Source: Erodium maritimum | Lineage: Eukaryota > Streptophyta > Magnoliopsida > Geraniales > Geraniaceae | NCBI GenBank assembly: GCA_963921825.1 | Contig: OY997592.1 | Span: 30,173,730 to 30,237,729, forward strand | Length of the DNA stretch: 64,000 bases | Reading direction: 5' to 3' | Part shown: positions 45,303 through 56,427 of the stretch, in pieces | Layout: every line of letters starts with the position of its first letter | Position numbering within the stretch: position 1 is the stretch's first letter | The notes under the pieces: model-generated | Seen by the model: the letters and a program-made list of their open reading frames with translations, nothing else | Told to the model about the DNA's origin: nothing | Databases searched by the model: none | Translations under genes and position numbers: made by a program

Positions 45303-45458
45303 CTAATGGTGTAGGTCCAATTCTTCATGAAGCTCGACGGCACCGATTTTGTCAGAGATGGTAGAAAAGTGGTGAACTTGTTCCTTCATGATGCTGTAGT
45401 ACTTGTCAGCAGATCCCTTGATTTCGGTTTCTACAATCAGCTTACCTTTGAGACCCAT
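45303..45458 (-). pseudogene. major latex protein-like (Bet v 1 family), truncated first exon
   Basis: 51 codons, MGLKGKLIVETEIKGSADKY to a stop at 45303. MGLKGKL...ETEIKGSADKYYSIM..HHFSTISDKIGAVELHE is the standard MLP N-terminus: first beta strand, helix alpha1 and the start of beta2 of the Bet v 1 fold, which forms a hydrophobic ligand cavity. Full MLPs have about 150 residues and continue past VELHEG-x-W into a second exon; here homology ends after VELHE and the frame reads ELDLHH and stops. The upstream side keeps a good TATA box and leader, so it may still be transcribed. A 51-aa product could not form the fold. Confidence 0.8.
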
Positions 45459-45550
45459 TATTTGATCGCTTAATTTGGTTGCAGTGTGAAGATAGAGAGA
45501 AGTTTGGGGGGACCTAGCTGTGTTGAAGAAAATTGCTTGATGCGCTACCT

Positions 45551-45562
45551 TCTTTATATACA
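45551..45562 (-). promoter_or_regulatory. TATA box of the truncated MLP gene
   Basis: Minus strand TGTATATAAAGA, about 93 bp before the ATG, leaving room for a leader of about 65 nt. Confidence 0.65.
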
Positions 45563-45569
45563 CAACAAT

Positions 45570-46110
45570 ATATACATACTACTCATTATTCGGAGTTTCA
45601 AAACTTAAGGGTAAGGCTATCCATAATGGAGGCTTTTATGCGAAACGGGACAAAGAACGGTTTTGGGGCTAAATTCGGAAAAAGTAAATTTAAACCGATT
45701 AGACGGTCTATGAATCCATCGACATCTATTCAGATCTATTCGATAAATCGGATCTATCAAGAAATGTCACGTGACATCCAAATCTGTTAATTAGATATTA
45801 AATATTAAAATTTCTTAATAAATTGGTTTCTTCAACAAATTATCAATTAATGATAGAAATTAATAATTTTATTAATCATAGAAATTTAATACTTTTCTTA
45901 ATATATTATTTAATGTTTTCATAATTTAATATTTCATAATCGAATATTACTTAATTAAGATTCTATTAATTCTTTTATTTATAATTTAATATTTTATAAT
46001 TAAAATAAAGTAATTTTGTATTTATTAATTTCAAAATAAGATTATTTTATTAATAATATAATAATTTCATATTATATTAATTTAAGATTACTAGTTGGAT
46101 GCTCTGCTTT
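45570..46110. other. very AT-rich stretch
   Basis: 45780-46090 consists mainly of TTAATATTT/AATTAAT words. GGGTAAGGCTATCCATAATGG at about 45609 looks like a MITE end but no partner was found. No gene. Confidence 0.4.
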
Positions 46111-46119
46111 GAAACGTTT

Positions 46120-46665
46120 GAACAGGGGCGACAAAAAAATCGATTTTGTTTCGTTTTCGTCATCATAAGCTACATCCATAGCAGTGAAGACCTTTAATGG
46201 GTATAAGATTAATGGTCATATACTGCTTTTAGCTCTGGCTCGTCGTCCGGTATCGCTCCGACGTTGTCCTTTGGAACAAAGCAAGCCGATATAAGAATCC
46301 CTTCTAATCACTTTGGGGATTCTGTTACGCGAAGACGTGTTGGGGTCGACGGTTGCAACGCAGAAAGAGAGGCCGTTTTAGGTGTCAATTCAGATGGTTG
46401 GAAGGCCCATAAACGGGTTGTGCCCGAAGCCCATTTGAAGCCGGCCTCTCTTCGTGGAACAAGTGTTGAAGTCCAGTTGGAGACAGATCCTAGTTCGTAG
46501 GCCTTGGTTTCGCTGGGCCAGGTGCTGGGCTCAGGTCTTGAAGCCCAGACGCATGTGACTTTTGGGGAGGATTTGAGTATTTCTCTCTTGGGGTCGGGTT
46601 TGGGTAATGGGACTCTGGGTGATGTTTCGATCTCATATGTCGAGGTAGCAGCTTGTGATCCTGTT
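46120..46665 (+). pseudogene. LINE ORF1 fragment (RRM end and linker)
   Basis: Broken frames include GHILLLALARRP (about 46215-46250, end of an RRM), an open stretch 46264-46500 with the TAG at 46498-46500, and LGSGLGNGTLGDVSISYVEV (about 46590-46650), which parallels 18700-18761. It is cut at the (TA)n tract where the TIR element sits. Confidence 0.6.
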
Positions 46666-46670
46666 AGATA

Positions 46671-46696
46671 TTATATATATATATATATATATATAT
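46671..46696. repeat. (TA)n microsatellite, left of TIR element
   Basis: About 13 TA units; partner tract at 48018-48054. Confidence 0.95.
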
Positions 46697-48013
46697 GATC
46701 ACTATCAGGTACAAACCTCACAAATTGGTCAGAACGTAGAACTAATTTCATCCTTTGAAATCTTTTATTGGATTGGTGAGATTTGTATTCCAATTTTAAC
46801 TACACGCGCATAAAAATGCTGAAATTGGTTTTAATTTCGAATTTGAGGGTAATTTCGACTTTTTTTCACCAAGTTTACTATTTTGATCTTTCCCGCTTCG
46901 TTTCAACTCCGATTTAATTTTTTCTTGCGCCAATAATTTTCTTTTTCCAAGACCTATCGATCAAGTAGCATATTGAATATGTTTTGAAGCAAGAAAAAAA
47001 AAACGATTTACTCAAACAAAAAAAAGGGAAACGAAATTAATGTATGTTTTGTAATTTTCAATTGTATGTGTATGCTAAACTTAATGTATGTTTATATTGT
47101 AAAGTGAAAAGTTCTGGGTAGTATACATACAAATGCGTTTGCAAAAACATACATTAAGGTTAGCTTACACATACGGATGAAAATGGTAAAAACATACATT
47201 TAGTTCAGCTTACACATACAAATGAAAATGGGAAGAACATACATTAATTTTAGCTTACGCATATGCAGTTGCGAAAACATAAAAACATACATTAAGTTTA
47301 GCCTACACATACAGATGAAAATGGCAAGAATATACATTGAGTTGAGCTTCTATAAAACTGATATAATGTGATTTACAAAATACATGGCGTAAACATACAA
47401 ACTAACGCATCACTTTACTGCCCATAACTTTTCACTTTACAACATAAACATACATTAAGTTTAGCGTACACATAAAACTGAAAATTGCAAAACATACATT
47501 AAGTTTAACCTACACATATGCAGTTACGAAAACATAAAAACATACATTAAGTTTAGCCTACACATACAAATGAAAATGACAAGAACATAAATTGAGTTTT
47601 AGCTCCTACAAACATACATTAGGTTTAGCGTACACATACAACTGAAAATTACAAAACATACATTAATTTCGTTTAATTTTTTGTTTGTTTGAGTAAATCG
47701 TTTTTTTCTTGCTTCAAAACATATTCAATATACTACTTGATGATAGATAGTTCTTGGAAAAATAAAAATATTGGCGCAAGAAAAAATTAAATCGAAGTTG
47801 AAATGAAGCGGGAAAGATCAAAATAGTAAACTTCGTGAAAAAAAACGAAAATCGCAGCCAATTCGTACCTGTCTCGCGTCCACTTTCCGAAACTACCCCA
47901 TACAGATGTGCGTGAACCAATTTTACATGTATAATTTCTTAAAATTATGGGCCATAGATTTTCTATATTGGACGGTGTAGATTGGTTCTATGTTCCTATC
48001 TAAGAAGTGGTTT

Positions 48014-48017
<4 letters not shown>
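46697..48017. mobile_element. non-coding TIR element in (TA)n with internal minisatellite
   Basis: Terminal inverted repeats: left CAGGTACAAACCTC...CAGAACGTAGAACTAA, right in reverse GTACAAACCACTTC...AGGAACATAGAACCAA. Subterminal blocks (CACCAAGTTTACTATTTTGA, then CTCCGATTTAATTTTTTCTT) lie at about 46870-46990 and inverted at 47690-47850. The centre (47100-47680) repeats ACATACATTAAGTTTAGC, then TACACATACAAATG-type units. (TA)n tracts flank both ends. No open frame of note. Confidence 0.85.
47120..47670. repeat. minisatellite of ACATACATTAAG / CACATACAAATGAAAATG units
   Basis: About ten imperfect units of roughly 45-55 bp between the inverted subterminal blocks. Confidence 0.85.

Positions 48018-48054
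<37 letters not shown>
48018..48054. repeat. (TA)n microsatellite, right of TIR element
   Basis: About 18 TA units. Confidence 0.95.
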
Positions 48055-48058
<4 letters not shown>

Positions 48059-48061
48059 TTT

Positions 48062-50553
48062 TAATTTTAAAAATATATATTAATTTTTTATTTATTATTA
48101 ATTCATTTGTTTAGGAAATATGGCATTTTATTAAATGTCGGCAATAATGATATTGTGAAGAGGTTCAGGGACATGCCCCCAAAACCAATTCCAGACAGGG
48201 GAAGAACAAGCCGCCTTGGCAAGCCAATGAGCTGCTTTGTTCGTTGTCCGTCTTACAAAAACGAGTTGCACGTACTCGAGTTTAGCTAATAGGGAGATAC
48301 AATTGTCCCTAAAGGAGATAACAATCGCCCTCCTTTCCTGATCATATCCACTACGATCTTACAGTCGCTGTGCACCGTCACCCGTTGTGTGGGGTATTGC
48401 AGGAGCCATGTTAGTGCTTCCCTGATTGCGTAGGCTTCTACTAACCCGGGATTCTGAGGGCCATGGAAGGATGTAGACCGGGCCCCTGTTAACCGACCCC
48501 AATCATCTCTGCATACCCAGCCCGTCACCATCTTGTGTGCTGCTGCGAAGAGCGCTCCATCTGTGTTCACGGCCCACGTCCCCGGAGGAGGGCGTTCCTA
48601 GGTTTCAGGCGCCCCACTTCGACCCTAACTCGGGTTTGACAGCGTTTGTTGTTTCCTTCTATGTGCTTCTAGCCAGCCTGTCTGTAGATGGTAAGTCGTC
48701 TGAAAAATGGTCGCAGGAAGTTGCGTTATCTGTTCCCAGACCACCTTGTTTCTTGCCTTCCAGATTTCCCATAACAAACAACCGATCAGGCCCCCACTCG
48801 CCGGGGGGTTGAGATTGAGAGTTTCTTGCAGCCATTCCAAAATTGTCTGAGCGCCTTGAGAAGTGATTATTCCAGACTTCGCCCAGCACTCTACCGCCAC
48901 CGGGCATTGGACCAGGAGGTGTAATTCTGATTCCTCCGCCCCCGAACATACTGGGCATTGTGCCTCCATTGCCACATGTCTTCTTCTGAGGTTGACCGCT
49001 ACTTGGAGACACCCCGAACACATTCTCCACAGGAACGTGCGTACCTTTGGCATAACTTCCTATTTCCATATCTTTGTCCATATGTCCGTCTGGGGCTAGA
49101 ATGTCGCTTGTTCCTGCTGACACATCCCATAGGTCGCCTTCACCGTGTATTGCCCCAGATAATCCCCCAACCAGTACCACACATCCGACCTGGCCATTCT
49201 ACTAATTGGGACTGCCAATATCGCTCTCTGATCTTCCACATCAAACATGTTATGAATCTTATCTATATCCCAGCGCCTCTCATTCGGTATCATCAGATCT
49301 GCGACTGTCATATTGTCCGTACCTGCCCCCAACGATCTCACCCCCGCCTCAATTCCTGTCAGCCATGGATGTGTACTAACCCCCGTGGACGTCCCTGGTC
49401 CAATCGATCTTCTAGCTCCCTTTCTGATCAATTCTTGTGCTGATAGTAGGCTCTGCCAGACGAAACTCTGGTTTGGTTTCCGTACCGCCTCCAAGATCGA
49501 GGTTTCCGGCGCGCCTTCAACACTCTCGCCACCAGGCTAGACTCATCAGTCAACAGCTTCCACAATTGTTTTCCCAATAACGCCGTATTGAAGTCCTGCA
49601 TATTCTTGAACTCCAAGCCGCGCTCTTCTTTCGGATGAGACATCGTCTTCTAGGATTTCCAGATGACTCCTTTCCCATCTACTCCGGCTGATTTCCACCA
49701 GAACTAGGCTAACGCCACATTCATCTTATCTGGCGTTCCTTTCGGCAGACGCATCACACTCATCTTGTACGTCGGGATTGCCTGTAGTACGGATTTGACA
49801 AGAACTTCCTTATCCGCACCGTTTAGTAACTTCCCATCCCAACGTTGGATTCGCCTCAACACCCTATTCAACACATACTGCAATCCCTGCTTTCTGCTTC
49901 GACCCATCATATTTGGGATCCCCAGGTATGGGGATGGTTGCGTCAACTCTGGGATCCCTGATATCCGTACCCCTTCCATCCGTCGTGTGTCCGACGTGTT
50001 GGAGCTAAAGAAAAGTGATGATTTCTGTTGGTTCACCACTTAGCCCGACGCCACCTCGAACATTCGGAGGTAGTTCTTCACCCGATCCATTTCCACCGGT
50101 GTCGCCTTACAGTAGACATAACAGTCATCTGCAAAGAATAAGTGGGTAAGTGACGGTGCTTTGGAAGCCACCTTAATACCATGAATTTCGCCTCCACATT
50201 CTGCCCCTTGTAGTAAGCGCGAGAGCCCTTCCATGCAAAACAAAAATAGATACGGAGATAGTGGATCCCCCTGCCTGATTCCTCGCTCCGGTTGGACAAA
50301 CCCCGCCTGCCTTCCCCCTGCCACAATGTTATACGTAACCGAGTACGTACATCTTCGAATCAGATCAATCCATCCTTCCCCTAGACCAAACCCCCGCATC
50401 CTATCCCACAGGAAGCCTCATTCTACTCTGTCGTACGCCTTGCTCATATCCAATTTGAGGGCTACCCACCCCTCCTTCCCTACCCTCTTATGCCTCAGGT
50501 AGTGGAGGGTCTCAAATGACAGGATGATGTTATCCTGAATCGAACGACCCGGT
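48062..50553 (-). pseudogene. 5'-truncated LINE ORF2: RT, zinc-binding and RNase H
   Basis: Minus-strand LINE pol. In sense order: [20 protein letters not shown] (about 50550-50490, RT), [12 protein letters not shown] (about 50450), GIRQGDPLSPYLFLF (about 50290-50240), LTHLFFADDCYVY with the catalytic FADD (about 50150-50110), an in-frame TAA at 50042-50040, PTYKMSVMRLP, then frameshifts, KVRTFLWRMCSGCLQVAVNL and CPVCSGAEESELHLLVQCP (zinc-binding, about 49050-48895), LLWEIWKARNKVVW, MNTDGALFAAAHK (RNase H, from 48570), HSDCKIVVDMI and the NKAAHWLAKAACSS end near 48170. Several breaks make it inactive. The endonuclease half is missing at the right junction. An A-rich minus-strand tail lies at 48062-48125. 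Confidence 0.88.
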
Positions 50554-52808
50554 TTATTTCACCTCAATACCCTAACTATCTTCGCCGCCACCAGATCTCC
50601 CTCACCTCCTCCGTGACCATTTCCGATCCCTCGATGACGGATCACCCTCCCCCTCGTTGTGCTGAGCCGAAAATGACCAAATCCGGCCAGATCCGATCGC
50701 ATGCAGAGGTCGCCCGTGGCCTCGGGACCTCCGTACTGCACCCGGCTCCCAACGCCACCGAGTTCCCGCCGATGTCTGCCCCGGCATCTCCACCCCCTCG
50801 TTAGTAGCCACCCAAGACGATGGATCCGAAGGACAAGCCAGGCTCGTCCTCGCCAGATCTGATGGCCCTCTCGGGTCTGACCTAGCCCACCGAGCCGCCC
50901 CAGATCGTTGGTGGTGTGCCTGATCTGGCGGGACTCTGTCCGTCCTACCCCGGCCTGTCGTCAACGCCGAGGGAGGTTTACCGGGACATGATCACTCTCC
51001 CCCGGCCAACCTAATCTCCGACGAATATCCACCGCCCCCTTTCGTCTGAGCGGGGACGAACTGCTACCCCCATCACTCTGAGGGCTGGCCGGCCAGCAGA
51101 GACAGTTTTGGAGACTCAACCACCCCGCATCTCCCCGATCCCGGACTGGGAAGACGAGGATGAGGAACTGGTGGTCTCGGACGAGGGGATCCCTTTGTTT
51201 ACCTCGGGATCATATGAATTCTCCTTGGCAGCAAGAGTTGCAGGGGACGGCTCGCACAATCAGCACATCGTCTGCGTGATGATGCTGAAGAAATGTAAGG
51301 TTACGGGGATCCGTGTTGAATTCCTGACCCCCACCGTCACGGGTTATCATTTCTCGTCCACACGGACTATGGAAGATATCCGCCACAGGGGTCCCTGGAG
51401 TTTTAAGGGCTTCCCCCTCCTCTTTGAACCGCTCCGGCGTTTTGAGCGGCTGGAAGACATCAGCTTCAATCATGTGGAACTTGGGGTCAGGGCACTGAAT
51501 GTCCTGGGAGGAGCGAGGAATTCCTACATTCGAGGTCTTCTGGCAAGCAGTATAGGCACCCAAGTCCTATCGGCCCCTATCCCAACGGTCCGACGGGAGG
51601 ACAGGCACCTCTGGATGCGAGCCCGTATGGAGCTGTCCCGTCCACTGCGACGGAGAACCAAACTCCGTTTCTCAGGTACCGATTTTTCCACTGTGATTGA
51701 CCTACAATATGAGAGGGTGGTGTACTTTTGTCGCAGGTGTGGTATGTTGACACACAGGCTACCGAACTGTCAAACGCTGCTCCAAGGAATTGGTCGGGAG
51801 GAGGTCCGCTATGATAGGTCTATCCTGGTCCCCCGGGACTTGGATGTAGACCAGCTGATCCATAGGGTTTGGGAGACACCTCTCCCAGCTTCACACCCGA
51901 CGATCACCTACCTCTTGAGCGATCTCACTTTGAACCCTATGATCCGCTCTAGGGAGATAACTATGGAGGCTGAGTCGTCCAATGCAGGCAGTCCGAAGCC
52001 TGACCTTCTGGCTAAGGTTAACCCGGAAGGGTTGACCACTATCTTACCAGAGGATGGCCGTGGAGAACACTACCCGCCTCCCAAGTCCACAAAGCCTGAC
52101 CTTCTGGCTAACATCCACTCTGTCGATGGTCCCACGACCGGAGCTCCTCCTGGATTCAATGCGATGATGAGGAAGGAAGAAGAGCCAGAGCCACGGGGCT
52201 ACCCAACGGATCTTCAGGGAAGTCTAGGCAAAGGAGGCCCCAGCAGGGGCACAGGGAAGAAGACCATCCTGAAGACCAGAAGTGGATCGCAGTATGCTCG
52301 CCCACCGGAGACCAAGAAGCGCAAGGGGGATCTGGATACCCAACAGCAGCCCTGGGAGCTGCTATTTCGAAGGGAGGTCCAAGCAGATGGAGCGGAGGTC
52401 CAGAGGCCTCCAATGGAGGAATGATCGGCCCCAGCAGGGGTGGGACGCGTCGTCATCAGCCTATACCCACAGACCCGGGACAGCCAATGCTGGGAGGTCT
52501 CGGGCAGCCTGCACTATCAACACCAGTCATTTTACTTTACTGATATTTCTGCAATGCATTTTGGGACTATGTTTTTTCTGTTGGTTTTGGACATTGCTTT
52601 ATTTTCCCCCGTTATGTTGAAACGACGGTAGGGGGTTATCTTGAGTTGTTGCCCACAAGTTCAAGTGGGCTAAAATTATGGGTCCATGAGCGTCGGGCTT
52701 GCTACGGTCGGCCCGGACAAACATCTGGAACCCGGGGCGGTCACGCCTCACCTTGTCTGATTGCCAGTTGGCATTAATGAAATTGCCGGTTACCCGTTTC
52801 AAAAAAAA
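50554..52808 (+). mobile_element. LINE derivative with intact ORF1, 3' UTR and A-tail, no ORF2
   Basis: GC-rich leader (50554-51107), ORF1 (51108-52424), about 380 bp of untranslated sequence, then GTTACCCGTTTCAAAAAAAAA at 52788-52808. Nothing between ORF1 and the tail resembles endonuclease or RT. It meets the minus-strand LINE head to head at 50553/50554. No duplication identified. Confidence 0.7.
51108..52424 (+). CDS. LINE ORF1 (gag-like): DUF4283 plus zinc knuckle, 438 aa
   Basis: Likely nucleic-acid-binding ORF1 protein of an L1-type element, fully open. Residues about 35-150 match the DUF4283 layout (FSLAARVAGD, TRTMEDIRHRGPWSFKGFPLLFEPL, ISFNHVELGVRALNV). A zf-CCHC_4-type knuckle follows: C208, C211, H216, C221 in YFCRRCGMLTHRLPNC. 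The C-terminal 200 residues are proline/basic-rich and unstructured. The first ATG-like start at 51108 gives METQPPRISP; an upstream start is blocked by stops. It is a different ORF1 class from the RRM type at 28202. Without an ORF2 nearby it would depend on another element's RT. Confidence 0.78.
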   Translation: METQPPRISPIPDWEDEDEELVVSDEGIPLFTSGSYEFSLAARVAGDGSHNQHIVCVMMLKKCKVTGIRVEFLTPTVTGYHFSSTRTMEDIRHRGPWSFKGFPLLFEPLRRFERLEDISFNHVELGVRALNVLGGARNSYIRGLLASSIGTQVLSAPIPTVRREDRHLWMRARMELSRPLRRRTKLRFSGTDFSTVIDLQYERVVYFCRRCGMLTHRLPNCQTLLQGIGREEVRYDRSILVPRDLDVDQLIHRVWETPLPASHPTITYLLSDLTLNPMIRSREITMEAESSNAGSPKPDLLAKVNPEGLTTILPEDGRGEHYPPPKSTKPDLLANIHSVDGPTTGAPPGFNAMMRKEEEPEPRGYPTDLQGSLGKGGPSRGTGKKTILKTRSGSQYARPPETKKRKGDLDTQQQPWELLFRREVQADGAEVQRPPMEE

Positions 52809-53511
52809 ATGAAGCATACCCATTGTGAGATTTAATTTAAACCTTCAGTCCGATGAAACAAAATTACACTTTAATTTGGACTCTTTTTTTTTACTTAAAC
52901 CTCAGACAAAGAAACTCTTTTTTCTTACCGAAAATTTTACGTTTCCATACGACTCTTTTTTTATTTATTTCGAAAAGCTCTCTATAAAAAAATTAGAGAG
53001 AATAAACTCAACCCTGTCAACTGATAGTGAGAGAATAAAATCGGGATAGATACCAATATTGAGAATTGTGAGAATGGATAAGAGGCTAGTGGTATACACT
53101 TAGAAGAAGAAAAGGGATATAACTCAGTGGTAGAGTGTCACCTTGACGTTGTGGAAGTCACCCTTATTTTGATGAAAGGGCAAAAGTCGGTCGGTTTTTT
53201 TAGTCATTATATCCATTCAGTGTCTCATTGACAAAGTTAATGTCTAGAAGCTAATTCTATAATGAAACAACCATTTTTTTTTCAATTCAACTATTAACCT
53301 TACATACTGAGAATGAGAACAGAACCCACCTAACCTAGTATATCAGTACATATTTCAACTCCTTTCATTCATGTGGTTGGTATTTAAGTCTTTAGCTAGG
53401 CTTGTCTTGTATCTCCTCTTTTTCCTTGTGAAAGGTTCAATTTATATAACGATTTGCTAATAAAAAAAGGTCTTGTACTAATTAAACCATGAAAAACTAG
53501 AATATTCTTTA
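52809..53511. other. AT-rich spacer containing a tRNA-like piece
   Basis: No gene. T-rich runs near 52880-52970. A plastid trnV-GAC-like segment is at 53113-53160. Confidence 0.5.
53113..53160 (+). pseudogene. partial plastid-type tRNA-Val(GAC)
   Basis: AGGGATATAACTCAGTGGTA, then GAGTGTCACCTTGAC, corresponds to the acceptor 5' strand, D arm and anticodon arm (GAC) of chloroplast trnV-GAC as I recall it, with about two differences; the match ends at GGAAGTCA before the T arm. Likely a nuclear plastid DNA fragment. It cannot fold as a complete tRNA. Confidence 0.55.
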
Positions 53512-53516
53512 CCACT

Positions 53517-56325
53517 TGTAAAGACCGCCCCGGTTAAAAGAATTAATATTTAAATTATTAGTTTGGACAATCGTTGGTTAGAAAAATGATCGAATTTTAG
53601 GCCAAAGCAAAACAAAAAAAAAAGGAGAAGAGAGGAACAAACTTGGGCCAAGCCAGACGGACCAGGCCCAGCTCGCTGAGCCTAAGCTAGCGCCAAGCCC
53701 AAGCCCAAGCCCAAGCCCAAGCCTTTTCTCCTCAAATCCTAGCACTATTCACTCGTCTTCCTCAGTTTCGCGCACGCCTCCCGAGACATGAACCCTCACC
53801 TCTCTCTCTCAGATCCCTCTCTCTCGCGCGACGCCGCCCTCACCATCACCGCTCCGCGTGCGAATCGAACCATGCCGGCATCGGGATCTGGACGCCGCCG
53901 CAGAGAGCTTCTCGCTCTGGTTCTTCTCCCCCGAGCTCGAATCGTGCCGCGCCGGCGACGGAGGAAACGACACGGGTTCGTGCCTCCCATCGTCTCGTTC
54001 ATCTTCCCCGACAAACCCACCTGAAAACCCACTGTGCCGAGCTCGATTTGGACGAGCTCCGTTGAAACGACGTCGGCCGGAACGCCATCGCTGCTCCCAC
54101 GCCGGCGAGAGCTTCGCTCTCTCGCCAGATCTGAGACAGAGGGGTTGTTGGGTCGCGCGCCAGCCACCACCGTCTCTGTCCTAGTCACGCCAGAGCCCTG
54201 GCGCTCCTCCCGACCATCGTCGTGCGTCCTCCGAGCTCCCCTGACGTCGCCGCCGTCGTCGGGACTGACCGGAACCCTAGACCTCGCCTCTTCCACGTCT
54301 CCATCTCAGGCCTGAACTAAGACACGGGCCAGACCAGGTCTCGGGCCAGGTCAGGTCCAGGTTGGGCCTCTAGGCCAGGCCAGGCTAGAGTCCAAATCCG
54401 AGTTCGGATCAGGGTTCGGGTCTGTTGGTCTGGACCTGGGTCTTGGTCGGGTCTCGGGTCGGGTCTAGGTCTGGACCTGGGTCTTGGTTTGGACCGAGTC
54501 TGATCCGGGTCGGATTCGGGTCCGATTTCCGGTCGGGTCGGATCCGGGTTTGGTCAGATTAATTAATTATTAAGTTTAAACCAATTAAATTTAAAGGACT
54601 TAAATTGGAGAATTAAAGAACTTAATTGATAAATTAGAGGACTGGTTCGGACTAAACCGGGACTGATTACCACCTTTACTTGTTAAAATCAGACTTTGGC
54701 CTCAATCGTGGAGAAGACTGGAGGTAGGCCCGGACGTCAGCAGCTAGGAGTTCCAGATAGAGTTTAAGAGGTAGGGAAAAGTACTCAACTCCTCTGATAA
54801 TTTAAATAACGCTAATAGTATGCCTATAGGATAATAATAACCAGAAATGTCCTAGCTTGCATATAGGATGTGATTCACTAAAATAACTGCTTTTCAATTA
54901 CAATAATAATCGGACGAGTCTTAGTATGCATATAGGATGTGATTCACTAGTTAACCGCTTTCAATACTTTGGGAAATTGTCGTGCTGGTAGAATTGACAT
55001 GTCGAGCCTTAGGATTGCTTGTTGAATGTATTCGTTGTTGATTGTTCGTTCTTAGTATTGATGCATGCCTCGTCTTTAGGTTAATATAAGGGTCACACTA
55101 AACTAGATGAACTAAGATGATTGTAATATGAATGATTGATCTGTGATTTGATTGGTTGAATGGATGTGTGAATATGTATTGATTGTGCCTAACGTTATGA
55201 TCGGGTGTGTGATAGACCGATGGGACGTGGTTGGTAAGTAATGTCGGTATGTTGCTTTGACAATGTGTGTGTGACAGTAGTGTTTGATATGCTGTTGTGG
55301 TTTAAGTGTGCACCCCGAGCTGGACATGCCGGGAAGATACCTAGTCCGATGTGCGGTTCCGGTATGGTATATGAGTGTGAACCCCGAGGTGGACATGCCG
55401 GGAAGATACCTAGTCCGATGTGCGGTTCTGGTATGGTATATGAGTGTGAACCCCGAGGTGGACATGCCGGGAAGATACCTAGTCCGATGTGCGATTCCGG
55501 TATGGTATATGATTATGTACCCCGATGTGCGTTTCCGGGAAGACGTCCAGGCTTATGTGCGTTTCCGGTATGACGTGTGATTGTTTACCCCGAGGGAGTG
55601 GTTCTGGGGAGATATCTAGGCCGATGTGCGTTTCCGGTATGATATGTTACTTGGTTCACCCCGATGATCTAGGGTCCTTTGAGGACATTTCCGGGACTTC
55701 CGATGATATGTGTTCTTAGCGAACGTTTCCGGAAGCCCCGATGATTGTGTCTCCTCTGGACCAAGGGGCAATCTGATATGATGTGCAGTCAAGTGTATGG
55801 ATCAGAGTCTTGTGGTTTGATTATCAGTATTTCGGTATATGTGCGTTTCTTTAGTTGATTCCTTTGGTAATATCGTTATCTTCCCATTGATCTCCTTGAG
55901 TGTTACCTTCTTTAAGTATTGTAATTCTTATTGATCTTTCATTAGTGTATGTTGGTTAATTGCACTAACCGGTTTTATTGTTAAAACGGGGGTTCCTTTA
56001 CTTTATTGCTTTTTCCTACTGAGCGTAAGCTCACCCCCCTTCTTGTTTACTGTTTGTACAGGGTTCCTTGTTGAGTAGTTTCTAGAGGTGGTCTCAAGGC
56101 TCGGGAGCTCCTTGGGAATTGGGATTTTGTCCTAGAGACGTACTGCTTTGTTTTAACTTTATTTTTCTGTTAGTTTGATTACAGAGCTGTTGACTCTTGA
56201 CCTTGGTTTTTAAATTAAGTTTTTTTTTTTGAAAATTGCATTATTAAATCTCTTCTATTTATTATTTAATTATTGTTTTTAGTTCACGTCTCGAGTCCAG
56301 TCCAAACCGAATTTGGGGCGTGACA
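53517..56325 (+). mobile_element. solo LTR, 2809 bp, plus-oriented gypsy family
   Basis: TGTAAAGACCGCCCC...TTGGGGCGTGACA with 5-bp duplications CCACT (53512-53516, 56326-56330). Its ends mirror the other LTRs read on the minus strand (TGTAATAACC...GGGGCGTGACA), so it is in the opposite orientation. Contains an (AAGCCC)n run (53695-53722), a GC-rich stretch 53750-54300 with repeat-free but unassigned frames, GGTC/GGGTC-rich low complexity (54310-54560) and a 69-bp array. Confidence 0.93.
55312..55720. repeat. 69-bp tandem array in the plus-oriented solo LTR
   Basis: ACCCCGAGGTGGACATGCCG units start at about 55312, 55381, 55450, 55519 and 55587; later units are diverged. Period 68-69 bp. Confidence 0.9.
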
Positions 56326-56427
56326 CCACTAATCTACCTACATATTCCATCAACCACAAGGAAAAAAGAATCCCCGAGTCAGAACCAAAACAAATAAAAG
56401 AAAAAAGGATGAATCTAAGAGCATCCG

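Noticed and set aside
53113..53184. A functional tRNA gene
   Set aside because: Only the 5' half is present; the T arm and 3' acceptor strand are missing, so no cloverleaf forms.
53788..54315. Several overlapping frames in the GC-rich part of the plus-oriented solo LTR
   Set aside because: They lie between LTR boundaries, overlap on both strands and match no recognised protein; probably LTR leader sequence.
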